Assembly (NCBI RefSeq): GCF_002234675.1
Contig: NC_019879.2
Location: 87,501 to 151,500, forward strand
Length of the DNA stretch: 64,000 nt
DNA from: Oryzias latipes
Taxonomy: Eukaryota > Chordata > Actinopteri > Beloniformes > Adrianichthyidae
Direction: 5' to 3'
Both the position numbers and the translations under genes were made by a program. The notes beneath the pieces were generated by a model. It was not told where the DNA came from and searched no databases. It worked only from the letters and a program-made list of their open reading frames with translations. Shown here one piece after another: positions 50,465-61,067 of this stretch (the stretch's first letter is position 1; every line of letters starts with the position of its first letter).

Positions 50465-53400
50465 ACACACATTTCTGGTCTTTGGACTCCAGAACTGAGA
50501 TGTTCAATTCTTCTCCTCCTGGTCCGTCGTGTTTGAATCCATTTGTCGCTCGGAGCTGGATTTGGTGATATTTCTGTCATTCTGGTGGGGGGGGTGTCCT
50601 TAATGGATCAGGCATTTCTGGGACACACATTGTCACCAGCCCCGCCCCCCCCATGTCTCTCCCTGTGTCAGGGGGCCAGGCCTCATTTCGGCCTGAGGGT
50701 TGTGGGGCTGCAGTCACACACACCAGGTTCTGCTCTGAACCCCCCCTGCAGCAGAACTTTGTTGGTCCAGGTTTGTGTGTGCGGGGGGGGTGGGGTGGGG
50801 GGTGGGGGGGGGTTGTTGAAGTGAGTTTTCATCTACTTTCAGAAAATCTGTTGTTCAGGATTTCCACCTCTGTAATCTGAGCAGTTGAAGTGGATTAACT
50901 CAGATTATCATCATCCACTCTGGGCGGTGGGACGGCCCTCCGGACACCCCCTCCTGCTCTCACTGTACTCTTTATACTTCTACTTTGTTATTGTGGCCTC
51001 AAATGCCTGACTTTACTGCAGCTTCTGGGAAAAATGGTGAATGGCGTATACTTGGATAGCGCTTTACTACCTACAAGGACAAAGTGTTTTTACAGTCACA
51101 CACACACAGGCTCACACACACACAGGCTCACACACACAGTCACACACACACAGTCACACACACAGGCTCACACGTGGCCGCTCCACTGTCAAACACGCCC
51201 GCCTACCACCAGAGGCAAGGTGGGGTCCAGTGTCTTGCCCACTTCGACTCATGGGCGTGCAAGGCGGGAATCGAACCTGCAACCTTACGGTCATAGGTCG
51301 ACCGCCCTACCGCTGCACCACGGCCGCCCTGTTTGTCATATTATTCCTTCTCTTTTCTCAAATCTACGTCAACATTTTGTGATAAAAAAGAATCTTTGAA
51401 TGATTCTAACATGATGGTGATGCTGTGGGAGAACGCATCACCATCACTCCATGCTCCTCTTGTAGAGTGAGGTCTTTAAAGTTTGAACCTCAGAAACACT
51501 GAAGGGTTCTTTCTTGTTGCCGGGTAGATTTGTCATCTTCATCTGCACCTTCACTCCTCTTCCTCTCATCTCCTCTTAGTCTGCCTCACTCCTCCTCCAT
51601 CCACACAGAGGCGTTAGTGTCAGCAGGCATGGCAGCAGCTCAGGAGGAGGGCTTTGAACGCATTTCTGTCTGGGCTTGTGTGGTTGTGTAGAGCATTTTT
51701 GGTGTGTGTGTCTGAGTGTTGCTTCCTGACTCGTGTCAGTGTTGGTGATGGTGCACCATGATGCCCACGGCGGAGCATGAGGCCCACGGTGGAGCATGAG
51801 GCCCACGGCGGAGCATGAGGCCCACGGTGGAGCATGAGGCCCACGGTGGAGCATGAGGCCCACGGCGGAGCATGAGGCCCACGGTGGAGCATGAGGCCCA
51901 CGGTGTAGCGGGGGTCTCATGGCGGAGCGGGGGGCCCACGGTGGAGCTGGCCTTATTTTTGGCACACTTGGAACCGTCCTGGACTGCCTCCTTCTCCCAG
52001 GATGCATCATGATCGTGTCTTATTTTTGTTCCCATGAAGTATGTTAGTTAAAATCTACAACAATAACTACAGAATGACCCTTTGACCCTGAAGGAAGATT
52101 AGAGGAATTTAAAGTATCGTCATGGAAGTTTTTTTCAGATGAATGTTTCTAAAGAAATGATACAAAATGTTGTGACATTCATAAACATATTTAACATTTT
52201 TAATGTTTGCAGTACAAATTTATCCAAAACCGCCTCAGTGATTCAGGTACTGAATGTCCGAGCAGTGCGTTGATGCGTCTCAGTAGCTCCGCCCACTGAT
52301 GCTGCAGGTTACATTACAATTGACTGTTCAAACTCTTCCACGACGTATGAAAGCAATCAGGTGGTTTACCACACAGAAGCAGATTTTCTGATGGCTGTTT
52401 GTCATATGAGCGTGTCTTAATCAGATTATTGTGAGCATGCTCAGTGTGGTTCTGCAGATTATTGTGAGCATGCTCAGTGTGGTTCTGCAGATTATTGTGA
52501 GCATGCTCAGTGTGGTTCTGCAGATTATTGTGAGCATGCTCAGTGTGGTTCTGCTCCTCCCTGTCTGAAGAAGACGAGTGTGAAGATGACAGCAAAGGTC
52601 TTCCTGTTATTTTATTGTTGATTTATAACAAAATAGGGTCAAGATAATCTGCCCTCTCAGATAATCTGCCCCCCGCCTTCGCCCACGCGGCTCCGGCAGT
52701 CCCGTGACCCCGACCAAACGGGTTTAGAAGATGAATGAATGGATTAAAGTGGATTACAACTCTTTGAAATGATCTGGAACGACATGAATCCAGATAAATC
52801 TTCCATTTGAGGTGGTTTGATGGCTTAAACCTGTACAGGGATGAGGATGATGAAGAGGAGGGGTTCTGCTGATCATGAAGGTTCTGTCCCTGCAGGAAGC
52901 CGTCCTACAGTCCAGTGGGTGTCCTCGCTGTTGGAGCTCCCCCAGGCGCTGCAGCCCTACTACACCCAGGGCTTCGTGCTGGCCGCCCTGCACCCCATCA
53001 TCCTGTCGGTGGGCCGGACGCGCTCGCTGCCCTTCAGCCTGCTGTACCGCACCATCCTGGTCCGCCCCAGAACCAGGTAGTGCAGCCATGACCCTTGACC
53101 CGACCTACACCTGCTCCTTCACGGTGCTGGAGGCCAGAGTGGGGGGGTGGGGGTGGAGGATCCTGAGCAGAACCTCCCAGCCTGAAGCTGAGCGCCTGGA
53201 GCGGCTCCAACCAGATCCAAGCTGCTCCTGCATGTTTGCATGACCGTAGTAACACGGGTGAACGAGGGGGGGGGGGGGTACTCATTTAGGCTCTACACGT
53301 TAGTAGGAGCGTTTTTAAAGCAGGCTCCTGGACTGCAGACGGTCTCTTCTGACTCCTCCAGGACTGTGGATCCCCGACACACAGAGATTCCTCCCGCTGT

Positions 53401-56400
53401 TTTCTGTCTCCCTGTTCCTTGATGTCGCTGTGAACGCCGTCTCTGCTGCTCGATCCGCTTCACGCTCACTCCTTCCTGTTTTCAGAAAAGAGGTGGCGCC
53501 CGTGTCTCACAGCGTGCCAACGCTGCGGGCGGAGGAGTGGCCCCTGCCTGGAGACTCGCTGACGGGGGACACCGTGCGAGCGCTCATCGACAGGGTCAGA
53601 AGGGTCACGTTCTTCCTCTGAGCCCCTCCCTAAACCTCTGACCTCATCAGTCTTCTCCGCCTCCTCTGCAGGTCAACAGCAGCGCCCGCGGCGGCGTTCG
53701 CTTTGTTGGCTCTGTCCTCCAGCAGGTCAGTGGGATCAGCCAGAAACAGGGCCACCGCTCGCCCCCGCAGACCCCCCCCTCAGACAGAGAGCTGGAGGAC
53801 ACCTTCCGTCCAGGTGAGGCTCGCTGCTCTTTTGTGGTTGCTGGAGTTTAGCTGAGAGGACGCCGACCCGCTTCTCCCCGTCGCCCTGCAGACCTGAAGC
53901 TGCTGGTCTTCTTCCACTCCTGGGATCCAGGCTGTGCCTCTCTGGACTCTGTGTGCTGCCAGTACCACCAGGGGGCGCTGTCCATGCGCGTTTCCAAGAA
54001 GGGCCACGTGGTCAGCGGCCTGGAGGCGGACTGGCTGGAGCTGACGGCCATCTACTACGGCAGAGGCTGGTCGCTGGTGGACTCCTTCGTGTACTGGGAC
54101 ACGCTGAAAGGTGCGACTGCATGTTTGACCCCCCAGGAGCGTCACCTCTGGCAGGTTCACTCCGACAAGGCGAAGAAGCTAAACTGAAAAGCAGCTGAGT
54201 CCAGGCGCAGACTTAACAGCCTGGTTTCCACTGAGCGGTCTGGTCTGGTAACATCCGGTTTAGAACGGTCCAGACAATTCAGGAGGGCGTGTCCACTGGG
54301 GGTGTACCGCCGCGGTGAATGTCACGCCATCAGGAGCAGGGGAGGTCGTCCAGGAGCTGCTTTTCCTGCTTGACCTTTGGTACTTTGTACATGCAAGCAG
54401 TTCATCTTGTGTGAGAGAAGATGGCGGGCGGCGAGGAGGAATAGGGCCGCGTTCTTGTCGTAATGACCAGTAGTGATTTTAACTCGGGCCGTATGGGCGA
54501 TTTCCCGGGGCGCCAATTTGAGTCATTAGGTTAGTAACAGAAGCTCCGCCTCCTGCTGGTTCTGGTCCTGCAGGTTTTTGGGGAACAGAACTTTATTGAT
54601 CAGCGTTTGGAGACGTTGGCTTAGACGTGCTCATCTAGCGGTGGATGAAGATGATGAGCGCGTTTGAAGGCTGAAGAGCGTTTGTCCCCTTTCTGTCCCA
54701 GGTGAGCCGGTCCCCCGGTCTCTGGAGGGTCTGTTTGTGTACGAGGAGAGGAGCTCGTCTGCCTCTGCCAAGGACGCCGTCGTGGTGGAGCAGTGGACGG
54801 TCATTGAGGTAGGGAAGCGTCTGGACCACCAGTATTTACCAACAAGGGCTGAGGGGGCGGGGCTTTCCGACTCCTCCACATAAGGCCCCCAATTGGGGGA
54901 CAACAGGACTGTCAATAAACAGGAAATACAGCAGAATAAAAAAGGTTCTAAAGTAGAGATCCGGTTAGTGTTCAGTTCATCACTTTTGGACTTTTAGAGC
55001 AGGTCTGGACTAGAGCTGCACGATATGAGGAAAACCCGCGATATGCCATATTGGTGATTATTGGTCATTCCGATTGGTTAAATGCATAAAGGGATTAATT
55101 TCATTTGTTCAATATTTCAAGCTGCCATGAGATGATTTTAGCACATTTAAGGTAACCGTTTATTGCGATTATCGCCATCTTTTGCGGTATGCATATTGCA
55201 CAGCTTGATGTCGCGATAACGATAAATTTGCGGTATATTGTGCAGGCCTAGTCTGGACCTTTTTTAGGTTCTTTGGTCCATTTCTAGCTTCCAAACCACA
55301 CTTGGAGCAGAACTGGACGTCTCGATGACCCGGACGGTAAGACGTTCTCCCCCTCCATCAAAGTCCAAAAACGCCAACACTGTCTGATCAGAACACTGCT
55401 GGGATGTGGGAGGAGAGAGGAAAGGAGCGCTAGCTGCTAATGCTAGCCATCGCACTGAGTGATGACACTGCAGGTCTGTGGCCTACAGGGGGCGCTCCAC
55501 ACAGAGTGGGACGTCCTGAGACCACTGCTGATCTTCAGGGAAGAGCTCAGCTGATGACTCACATCAGCTGCTCTTCTGAACCCCCCCAGGGCTCCAGCGT
55601 GAAGACAGATTACGGCCCCCTCCTGCACACCCTGGCAGAGTTTGGCTGGCTGCTCACCTGTGTGCTGCCCACGCCCCTCGTCCGCCATGACAGGTAATCC
55701 CACCCCCAGGTGCTTCTCTGCCGCCTCCCAACGTCCTTCTGAGGCGGCTGCTGCTGTTTGCAGTGAGGGGAACCTGGCCACCAAGCAGGTGGTGTTCCTG
55801 CAGCGGCCCACCAGAAAGCCAGCAGCTGCTCCCCCCAGGAAGCAGGTGAGGGGGGGGGGGGTCACGACAGGTAAGGGGGGAGGGGGGTCATGACAGGTTA
55901 GGAGGGAGGGGGTCACGACAGGTTAGGAGGGAGAGGGGTCACGACAAGTTAAGAGGGAGGGGGGTCATGACAGGTAAGGGGGGAGGGGGGTCATGACAGG
56001 TTAGGAGGGAGGGGGTCACGACAGGTTAGGACGGAGGGAGGGGGGTCACGACAGGTTAGGAGGGAGAGGGGGCACGACAGGTTAGGAGGGAGGGGGGGGG
56101 TCACGACAGGTTAGGAGGGAGAGGGGTCACGACAGGTTAGGAGGGAGGGGGGGTCATGACAGGTTAGGAGGGAGGGGGTCACGACAGGTTAGGAGGGAGA
56201 GGGGTCACGACAAGTTAAGAGGGAGGGGGGTCATGACAAGTTCGGAGGGAGGGGGGTCACGACAGGTTAGGAGGGAGGGGGGTCAGTACAATTTAGGACA
56301 GAGGGAGGGGGGTCACGACAGGTTAGGAGGGAGAGGGGTCATGACAATTTAGGACAGAGGGAGGGGGGTCACGACAGGTTAGGATGGAGGGGGGTCATGA

Positions 56401-59400
56401 CAATTTAGGACAGAGGGAGGGGGGTCACGACAGGTTAGGAGGGAGGGGGGTCATGACAATTTAGGACAGAGGGAGGGGGGTCACGACAGGTTAGGAGGGA
56501 GGGGGGTCACGACAGGTTAGGAGGGAGGGGGGTTATGGCAGGTTAGGAGGGAGAGGGGTCATGACAGGTTAGGATGGAGGGGGGTCATGACAATTTAGGA
56601 CAGAGGGAGGGGGGTCACGACAGGTTAGGAGGGAGGGGGGTCATGACAATTTAGGACAGAGGGAGGGGGGTCGCGACAGGTTAGGAGGGAGAGGGGTCAC
56701 GACAAGTTAAGAGGGAGGGGGGTCATGACAGGTAAGGGGGGAGGGGGGTCATGACAGGTTAAGAGGGAGGGGGTCACGACAGGTTAGGACGGAGGGAGGG
56801 GGGTCATGACAGGTTAGGAGGGAGAGGGGTCACGACAAGTTAAGAGGGAGGGGGGTCATGACAGGTAAGGGGGGAGGGGGGTCACGACAGGTTAGGAGGG
56901 AGGGGGGTCATGACAGGTTAGGACGGAGGGACGGGGGTCACGACAGGTTAGGAGGGAGGGGGGTCATGACAGGTTAGGAGGGAGGGGTCACGACAAGTTA
57001 AGAGGGAGGGGGGTCATGACAGGTAAGGGGGGAGGGGGGTCATGACAGGTTAGGAGGGAGGGAGGGGGGTCACGACAGGTTAGGAGGGAGGGGGGGTCAC
57101 CACAAGTTAAAAGGGAGAGGGGTCACGACAGGTAAGGGGGGAGGGGGGTCATGACAAGTTCGGAGGGAGGGGGGTCATGACAATTTAGGACAGAGGGAGG
57201 GGGGTCACGACAGGTTAGGATGGAGGGGGGTCATGACAATTTAGGACAGAGGGAGGGGGGTAACGACAGGTTAGGAGGGAGGGGGGTCATGACAGGTTAG
57301 GAGGGAGAGGGGTCATGACAGGTTAGGATGGAGGGGGGTCATGACAATTTAGGACAGAGGGAGGGGGGTCACGACAGGTTAGGAGGGAGGGGGGTTATGG
57401 CAGGTTAGGAGGGAGAGGGGTCATGACAGGTAAGGGGGGAATGGGGTCATGACAGGTAAGGAGGGAGGGGGTCACGACAGGTTAGGACGGAGGGAGGGGG
57501 GTCACGACAGGTTAGGAGGGAGAGGGGTCACGACAAGTTAAGAGGGAGGGGGGTCATGACAGGTAAGGGGGAGGGGGGTCATGACAGGTTAGGAGGGAGG
57601 GGGGTCATGACAGGTTAGGACGGAGGGACGGGGGTCACGACAGGTTAGGAGGGAGGGGTCACGACAAGTTAAGAGGGAGGGGGGTCATGACAGGTAAGGG
57701 GGGAGGGGGGCCATGACAGGTTAGGAGGTAGGGGGTCACGACAGGTTAGGACGGAGGGAGGGGGGTCACGACAGGTTAGGAAGAAGAGGGGTCACGACAG
57801 GTTAGGAGGGAGGGGGGTCATGACAGGTTAGGAGGGAGGGGGTCACGACAGGTTAGGACGGAGGGGGGTCATGACAGGTTAGGAGGGAGGGGGTCACGAC
57901 AGGTTAGGACGGAGGGAGGGGGGTCACGACAGGTTAGGAGGGAGGGGGGTCACGACAAGTTAAGAGGGAGGGGGGTCATGACAGGTTAGGACGGAGGGAG
58001 GGGGGTCACGACAGGTTAGGAAGAAGAGGGGTCACGACAGGTTAGGAGGGAGGGGGGTCATGACAGGTTAGGAGGGAGGGGGTCACGACAGGTTAGGACG
58101 GAGGGGGGTCATGACAGGTTAGGAGGGAGGGGGTCACGACAGGTTAGGACGGAGGGAGGGGGGTCACGACAGGTTAGGAGGGAGGGGGGTCACGACAGGT
58201 AAGGGGGGAGGGGGGTCATGACAGGTTAGGAGGGAGGGGGTCACGACAGGTTAGGACGGAGGGGGGTCATGACAGGTTAGGAGGGAGGGGGTCACGACAG
58301 GTTAGGACGGAGGGAGGGGGGTCACGACAGGTTAGGAGGGAGGGGGGTCACGACAGGTAAGGGGGGAGGGGGGTCACGACAGGTTAGGAGGGAGGGGGGT
58401 CATGACAATTTAGGACTGGGGGGGGGGGGGTCGTCGCTCAACGCTTCAATGAGTCTAAACCAGGGGTCGGGAACCTTTTTTGCCAAGAGAGCCATAAACG
58501 CCACATATTTTTAAATGTAGTTTCGAAAGAGCCATACAATAATGTGGTGTCCCTTTCCCACACTGAGGCACGGAGACTTAACCTCATTTAAGGTTCTTTG
58601 TTCTTGTTATTGCAGACCACAACGAACACCATACAATTAATTCAGCCACTTCTGAATCTCTCCCGCCGAGACAACGGCGCTTCTCCCAACTTTATATTCC
58701 CCTGTTCCCGCTCCAGCCCTCCCATTTCCCTTATTCGGCCAATAGCTGAACCCCATTGGTCCAAATTACCTAACAACAGGCTGAGCGACAGAACTGAGAG
58801 CCAATCAGATCGCTGCATGATGCGTTCATTGAACTCCAGAACTTTCAACGCGGCCCAACAGCCAAGTTAAACTCAGTCCGCGACAATATGTGTATCACTA
58901 AATATACAAGTGATTGTGTGCATTTGATGTAATTTCAACACTTTTGAAGTACAATAAGTCTGTGGATTCTTTTGAATAACATTGCTATGCTGTTGCTAAT
59001 AAATGATGATTATTTCTCGTGGTAGTTTTGCTGATGGTCTAGTCTGGTTGATACGTGGTGAGTTTCTGCTTCATGCAGGCGTTGAGACTTTAAACGTGAT
59101 CGTAGGTCTGAATGTTCTTTAGATGTGACAAAGATTGCTCACATGCAGACATGGAGCCAAACACACACTCACACTGCAGTGAGTGACGGGCAGCGGGTTT
59201 TACGTTTTTACAATCCCTGCGCGATTCACCTGCTGCCTGTCCCCACAACCCCTCACCCCCACCCTCTTCTTTCTTCCTCACACATCCCGTCCCCGCAACT
59301 GCGCGCTCTTTCTCAGAGACGGGAGCGCGTAGTTTTAGGCACGGCAATTCACAGGTTTCAGGCTGGTAAACTGATAGCGCTGGCGCAGATTTTCTCTCCA

Positions 59401-60169
59401 AGCACCGCTACTACTGCGCGCCTCTGGCATCGCATCGCGCCCGAGAAGGACTGGTCTAATGAAAAAAAAAAGTATAATTAAAGATTTGTCTGCGAGCCAC
59501 ATGTGACCATCAAAAGAGCCATATATGGCTCGCGAGCCATAGGTTCCCGACCCCTGGTCTAAACTGACAGGAACGGCTTACTTCCTGGCTTGTTGACCAA
59601 TCCCTGTCATACATGTGCTCCTCCACACGGCTCAGTTATGGGACTCCTTTCACTGTAAATCCACAGGATGTGGTCATGTGACCCATCAACGACCATTGTG
59701 TCTGTCGGAGCTTTGAGGAGCTGCTGTTCTATTGGTGGAGCCGTTTGGTCTACAATGTGGGTTAAACCACTGATAGGCGCCTGTGGTAGATCCCAGCAGC
59801 AGCCGGCTCCTCATGGTAGCAAAGGTCAAAGGTCTTGGGGCTCCTGCTTCTCCCTAAGAATCCTGAAGTTGTGGTTGCAGGAGCAGTATTTGCTGCTCCT
59901 CCTGCAGGAGGCCCGGCTGTCAGCGCTGCTGATATGAGAGAAGGTCCCGATGACAGAAAAGTGCTTCAAACTCTCATCTGCAGGTCGTGCACGCTGACGT
60001 GATGAGCGCCGCGGCCGCAGGCTCCTCCCCCACAGTCAGCCTGTCGCCGCCTGCAGGAGGCAGTGGGGGTTTCCCGGCGTTTGGGGGGGGCTATCCCAGC
60101 TCCATGCCCCAGATGGAGGAGGGGGGCTTCGATCAAGAGGAAGGGAAGGTGGAGGTCACGTGCATGTGA
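49319..60169 (+). CDS. RFTN2: RFTN2, raftlin-2 (complete, nine coding exons)
   Basis: Exons: 49319-49457, 52896-53076, 53486-53594, 53672-53813, 53892-54110, 54702-54808, 55590-55693, 55764-55845 and 59984-60169. All have GT-AG borders and matching phases, giving 422 residues. The start 'MGCGLRKLE' carries Gly2 and Cys3 for N-myristoylation and palmitoylation, which anchor raftlins in membrane rafts. Raftlin-family blocks follow: 'SSPGKIYSTLRRP' (14-26), 'GFVLAALHPII' near 70, 'ARGGVRFVGSVLQQ' near 150, 'LEADWLELTAIYYG' near 240, 'AVVVEQWTVIEG' near 290, 'TDYGPLLHTLAEFGWLL' near 305 and 'EGNLATKQVVFLQRP' near 335. The end 'GGFDQEEGKVEVTCM' marks RFTN2; RFTN1 lacks it. Human RFTN2 has about 501 residues; the shortfall lies in the variable middle and C-terminal regions. 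Raftlins are linked to raft integrity and receptor signalling. The last intron is unusually large through repeats. Confidence 0.95.
51034..51330 (-). mobile_element. tRNA-derived SINE with internal CA-repeat, minus strand
   Basis: On the minus strand it begins GGCGGCCGTGGTGCAGCGGT (A-box side), has the B-box-like 'GCAGGTTCGATTCCCGC', then the body 'CATGAGTCGAAGTGGGCAAG'. It ends with 'TAGTAAAGCGCTATCCAAG' and ACCATT. A (TG)n-type repeat has expanded between body and tail. It lies antisense in RFTN2 intron 1. Confidence 0.75.
51763..51948. repeat. 19-bp minisatellite, about eight good units plus decayed ones
   Basis: The unit is GCCCACGGYGGAGCATGAG. Y reads C,T,C,T,T,C,T,T along the array, a CpG-to-TpG alternation. 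The last three units are degenerate. Confidence 0.92.
52424..52556. repeat. 33-bp minisatellite, four units
   Basis: Four almost identical copies with core GAGCATGCTCAGTGTGG. Each holds the perfect 10-bp palindrome GAGCATGCTC. Confidence 0.95.
52665..52745 (+). mobile_element. L2-like SINE/LINE tail, plus strand
   Basis: Contains 'CCCGCCTTCGCCCACG', then 'CCGTGACCCCGACC' and 'CGGGTTTAGAAGATGAATGA', the same tail as at 33.6 kb. Confidence 0.6.
53965..53980 (+). promoter_or_regulatory. candidate CTCF site inside RFTN2 exon 5
   Basis: CCACCAGGGGGCGCTG is a textbook CTCF core. It lies within coding sequence and spells Tyr-His-Gln-Gly-Ala in the protein, so coding constraint could explain part of it. 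Confidence 0.45.
55011..55250. mobile_element. hAT-type MITE (240 bp) in RFTN2 intron 6
   Basis: Ends TAGAGCTGCACGATAT and ATATTGTGCAGGCCTA form an inverted repeat. Both flanks carry GTCTGGAC (55003-55010 and 55251-55258), a perfect 8-bp target duplication. It is non-coding. Confidence 0.9.
55482..55495 (+). promoter_or_regulatory. candidate CTCF-like site in RFTN2 intron 6
   Basis: CCTACAGGGGGCGC matches the CTCF core with two differences on the left side. Confidence 0.25.
55846..58430. repeat. G-rich minisatellite, about 2.6 kb, in RFTN2 intron 8
   Basis: The array starts at the exon 8 donor. Units of about 24-30 bp carry GTCACGACAGGTTAGGAGGG followed by a G run. Variants are CACG/CATG, GGTTAGG/AATTTAGG/AGTTAAG/GGTAAGG, and a GGACGGAGGGA extension. 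A block near 57781 recurs exactly 240 bp on, at 58021, showing block duplication. The sense strand is G-rich, so the pre-mRNA would also hold repeated G tracts. Confidence 0.95.
58461..59556. mobile_element. hAT-type non-autonomous element (1.1 kb) in RFTN2 intron 8
   Basis: Ends CAGGGGTCGGGAACC and GGTTCCCGACCCCTG are a perfect inverted repeat. Both flanks are GTCTAAAC (58453-58460 and 59557-59564), an 8-bp duplication. Near each end is a repeated 'AGAGCCATA' motif. The interior (58600-59400) has no transposase. Confidence 0.93.
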
Positions 60170-60393
60170 GCAGGGGGGCGGAGCTTCTCTATTCGGGCCT
60201 GGATGTGGCAGCAGAGCACCATGAACCCCCACTTCCTGTTAAGCTAACGGCTTCCTAAGAGTCACACTTGGAAGCGTCCTGGACCGCCTCCTCCTCCCAG
60301 GATGCATCATGGTCCTTCATGAAACCCTCTGCACCGCTTAATAGACGTTAATTCCTGGACTCACGCTAGTTTGTAAAGGTTCCACTCCTTCAG

Positions 60394-60399
60394 AATAAA
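60394..60399 (+). terminator. RFTN2: likely RFTN2 polyadenylation signal
   Basis: AATAAA 225 bases after the RFTN2 stop codon. It is the first such hexamer downstream. Confidence 0.5.
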
Positions 60400-60611
60400 A
60401 GCTGCTGCTCTCAGGCGTCTGTGGATCCATTTGTTCAGAAATGTATCAATGGACCCTTCAGTCTGGTGTTGTCATGGCAACACAGGTGATGGACAGGCTT
60501 CAGGATGCATTCAGTGCCACCTGTAAATGACAAAACCCAGTTTTCCCTGTGTAGATCAGAGTGGGGGGGTCTGTATCAAAGAAATCGCTGAATCATCTTC
60601 TAAATAACATT

Positions 60612-60617
60612 TTTATT
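60612..60617 (-). terminator. MOB4: likely MOB4 polyadenylation signal
   Basis: AATAAA on the minus strand, about 450 bases after the MOB4 stop. With the RFTN2 signal it leaves about 210 bases between the two convergent signals. Confidence 0.45.
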
Positions 60618-61067
60618 AACAGACATGAAAATGTTGACAGTAACAAAATCATTTAGTCCATTTAGAAAACAAAATGGGGGGGCTAGCTACTCCCACACGG
60701 TGACTTATTGAGGGAGGGGGGTGTTGTGCTCTGCTGCTCCGTGCAGCTGAAGCAGCGGCTGCATGGACAGTACGGGGGGGGGACACACGCCACATGTTAC
60801 ACGGAGCCTACAGGTCTGCCACGTTCCCGCAGTGGGGGCCAAAGCCCAGTACCCCACGACAATAATGCAGGGGGGGTTGAGCGCCCCCAGTCGATTGAGC
60901 CCGCCCCGGACCAGAACACCTGAAGCACAGTCCTGTCCTGCAGACAGTGCTGGACACACGGGGGGGGCAGAGTCACAATGTACTGTAGTGTGTGTAAATA
61001 TACATGTATATATATTTGTATAGAAGCAGAATGGGGGGGGGGGGGGGTGTCTGTACATGAGAGCCCG

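Larger units (their letters stand above)
49458..52895 (+). other. RFTN2: RFTN2 intron 1
   Basis: Carries a C run joined to a (CA)n run (about 50431-50470), a G-rich stretch near 50782-50812, the SINE and two minisatellites listed separately, and an L2-like tail. No extra exon or gene is seen. Confidence 0.7.

Noticed and set aside
51200..51330. Functional tRNA gene on the minus strand
   Set aside because: Good A- and B-box-like segments are present, but it continues into a SINE body and tail and the acceptor stem does not pair.
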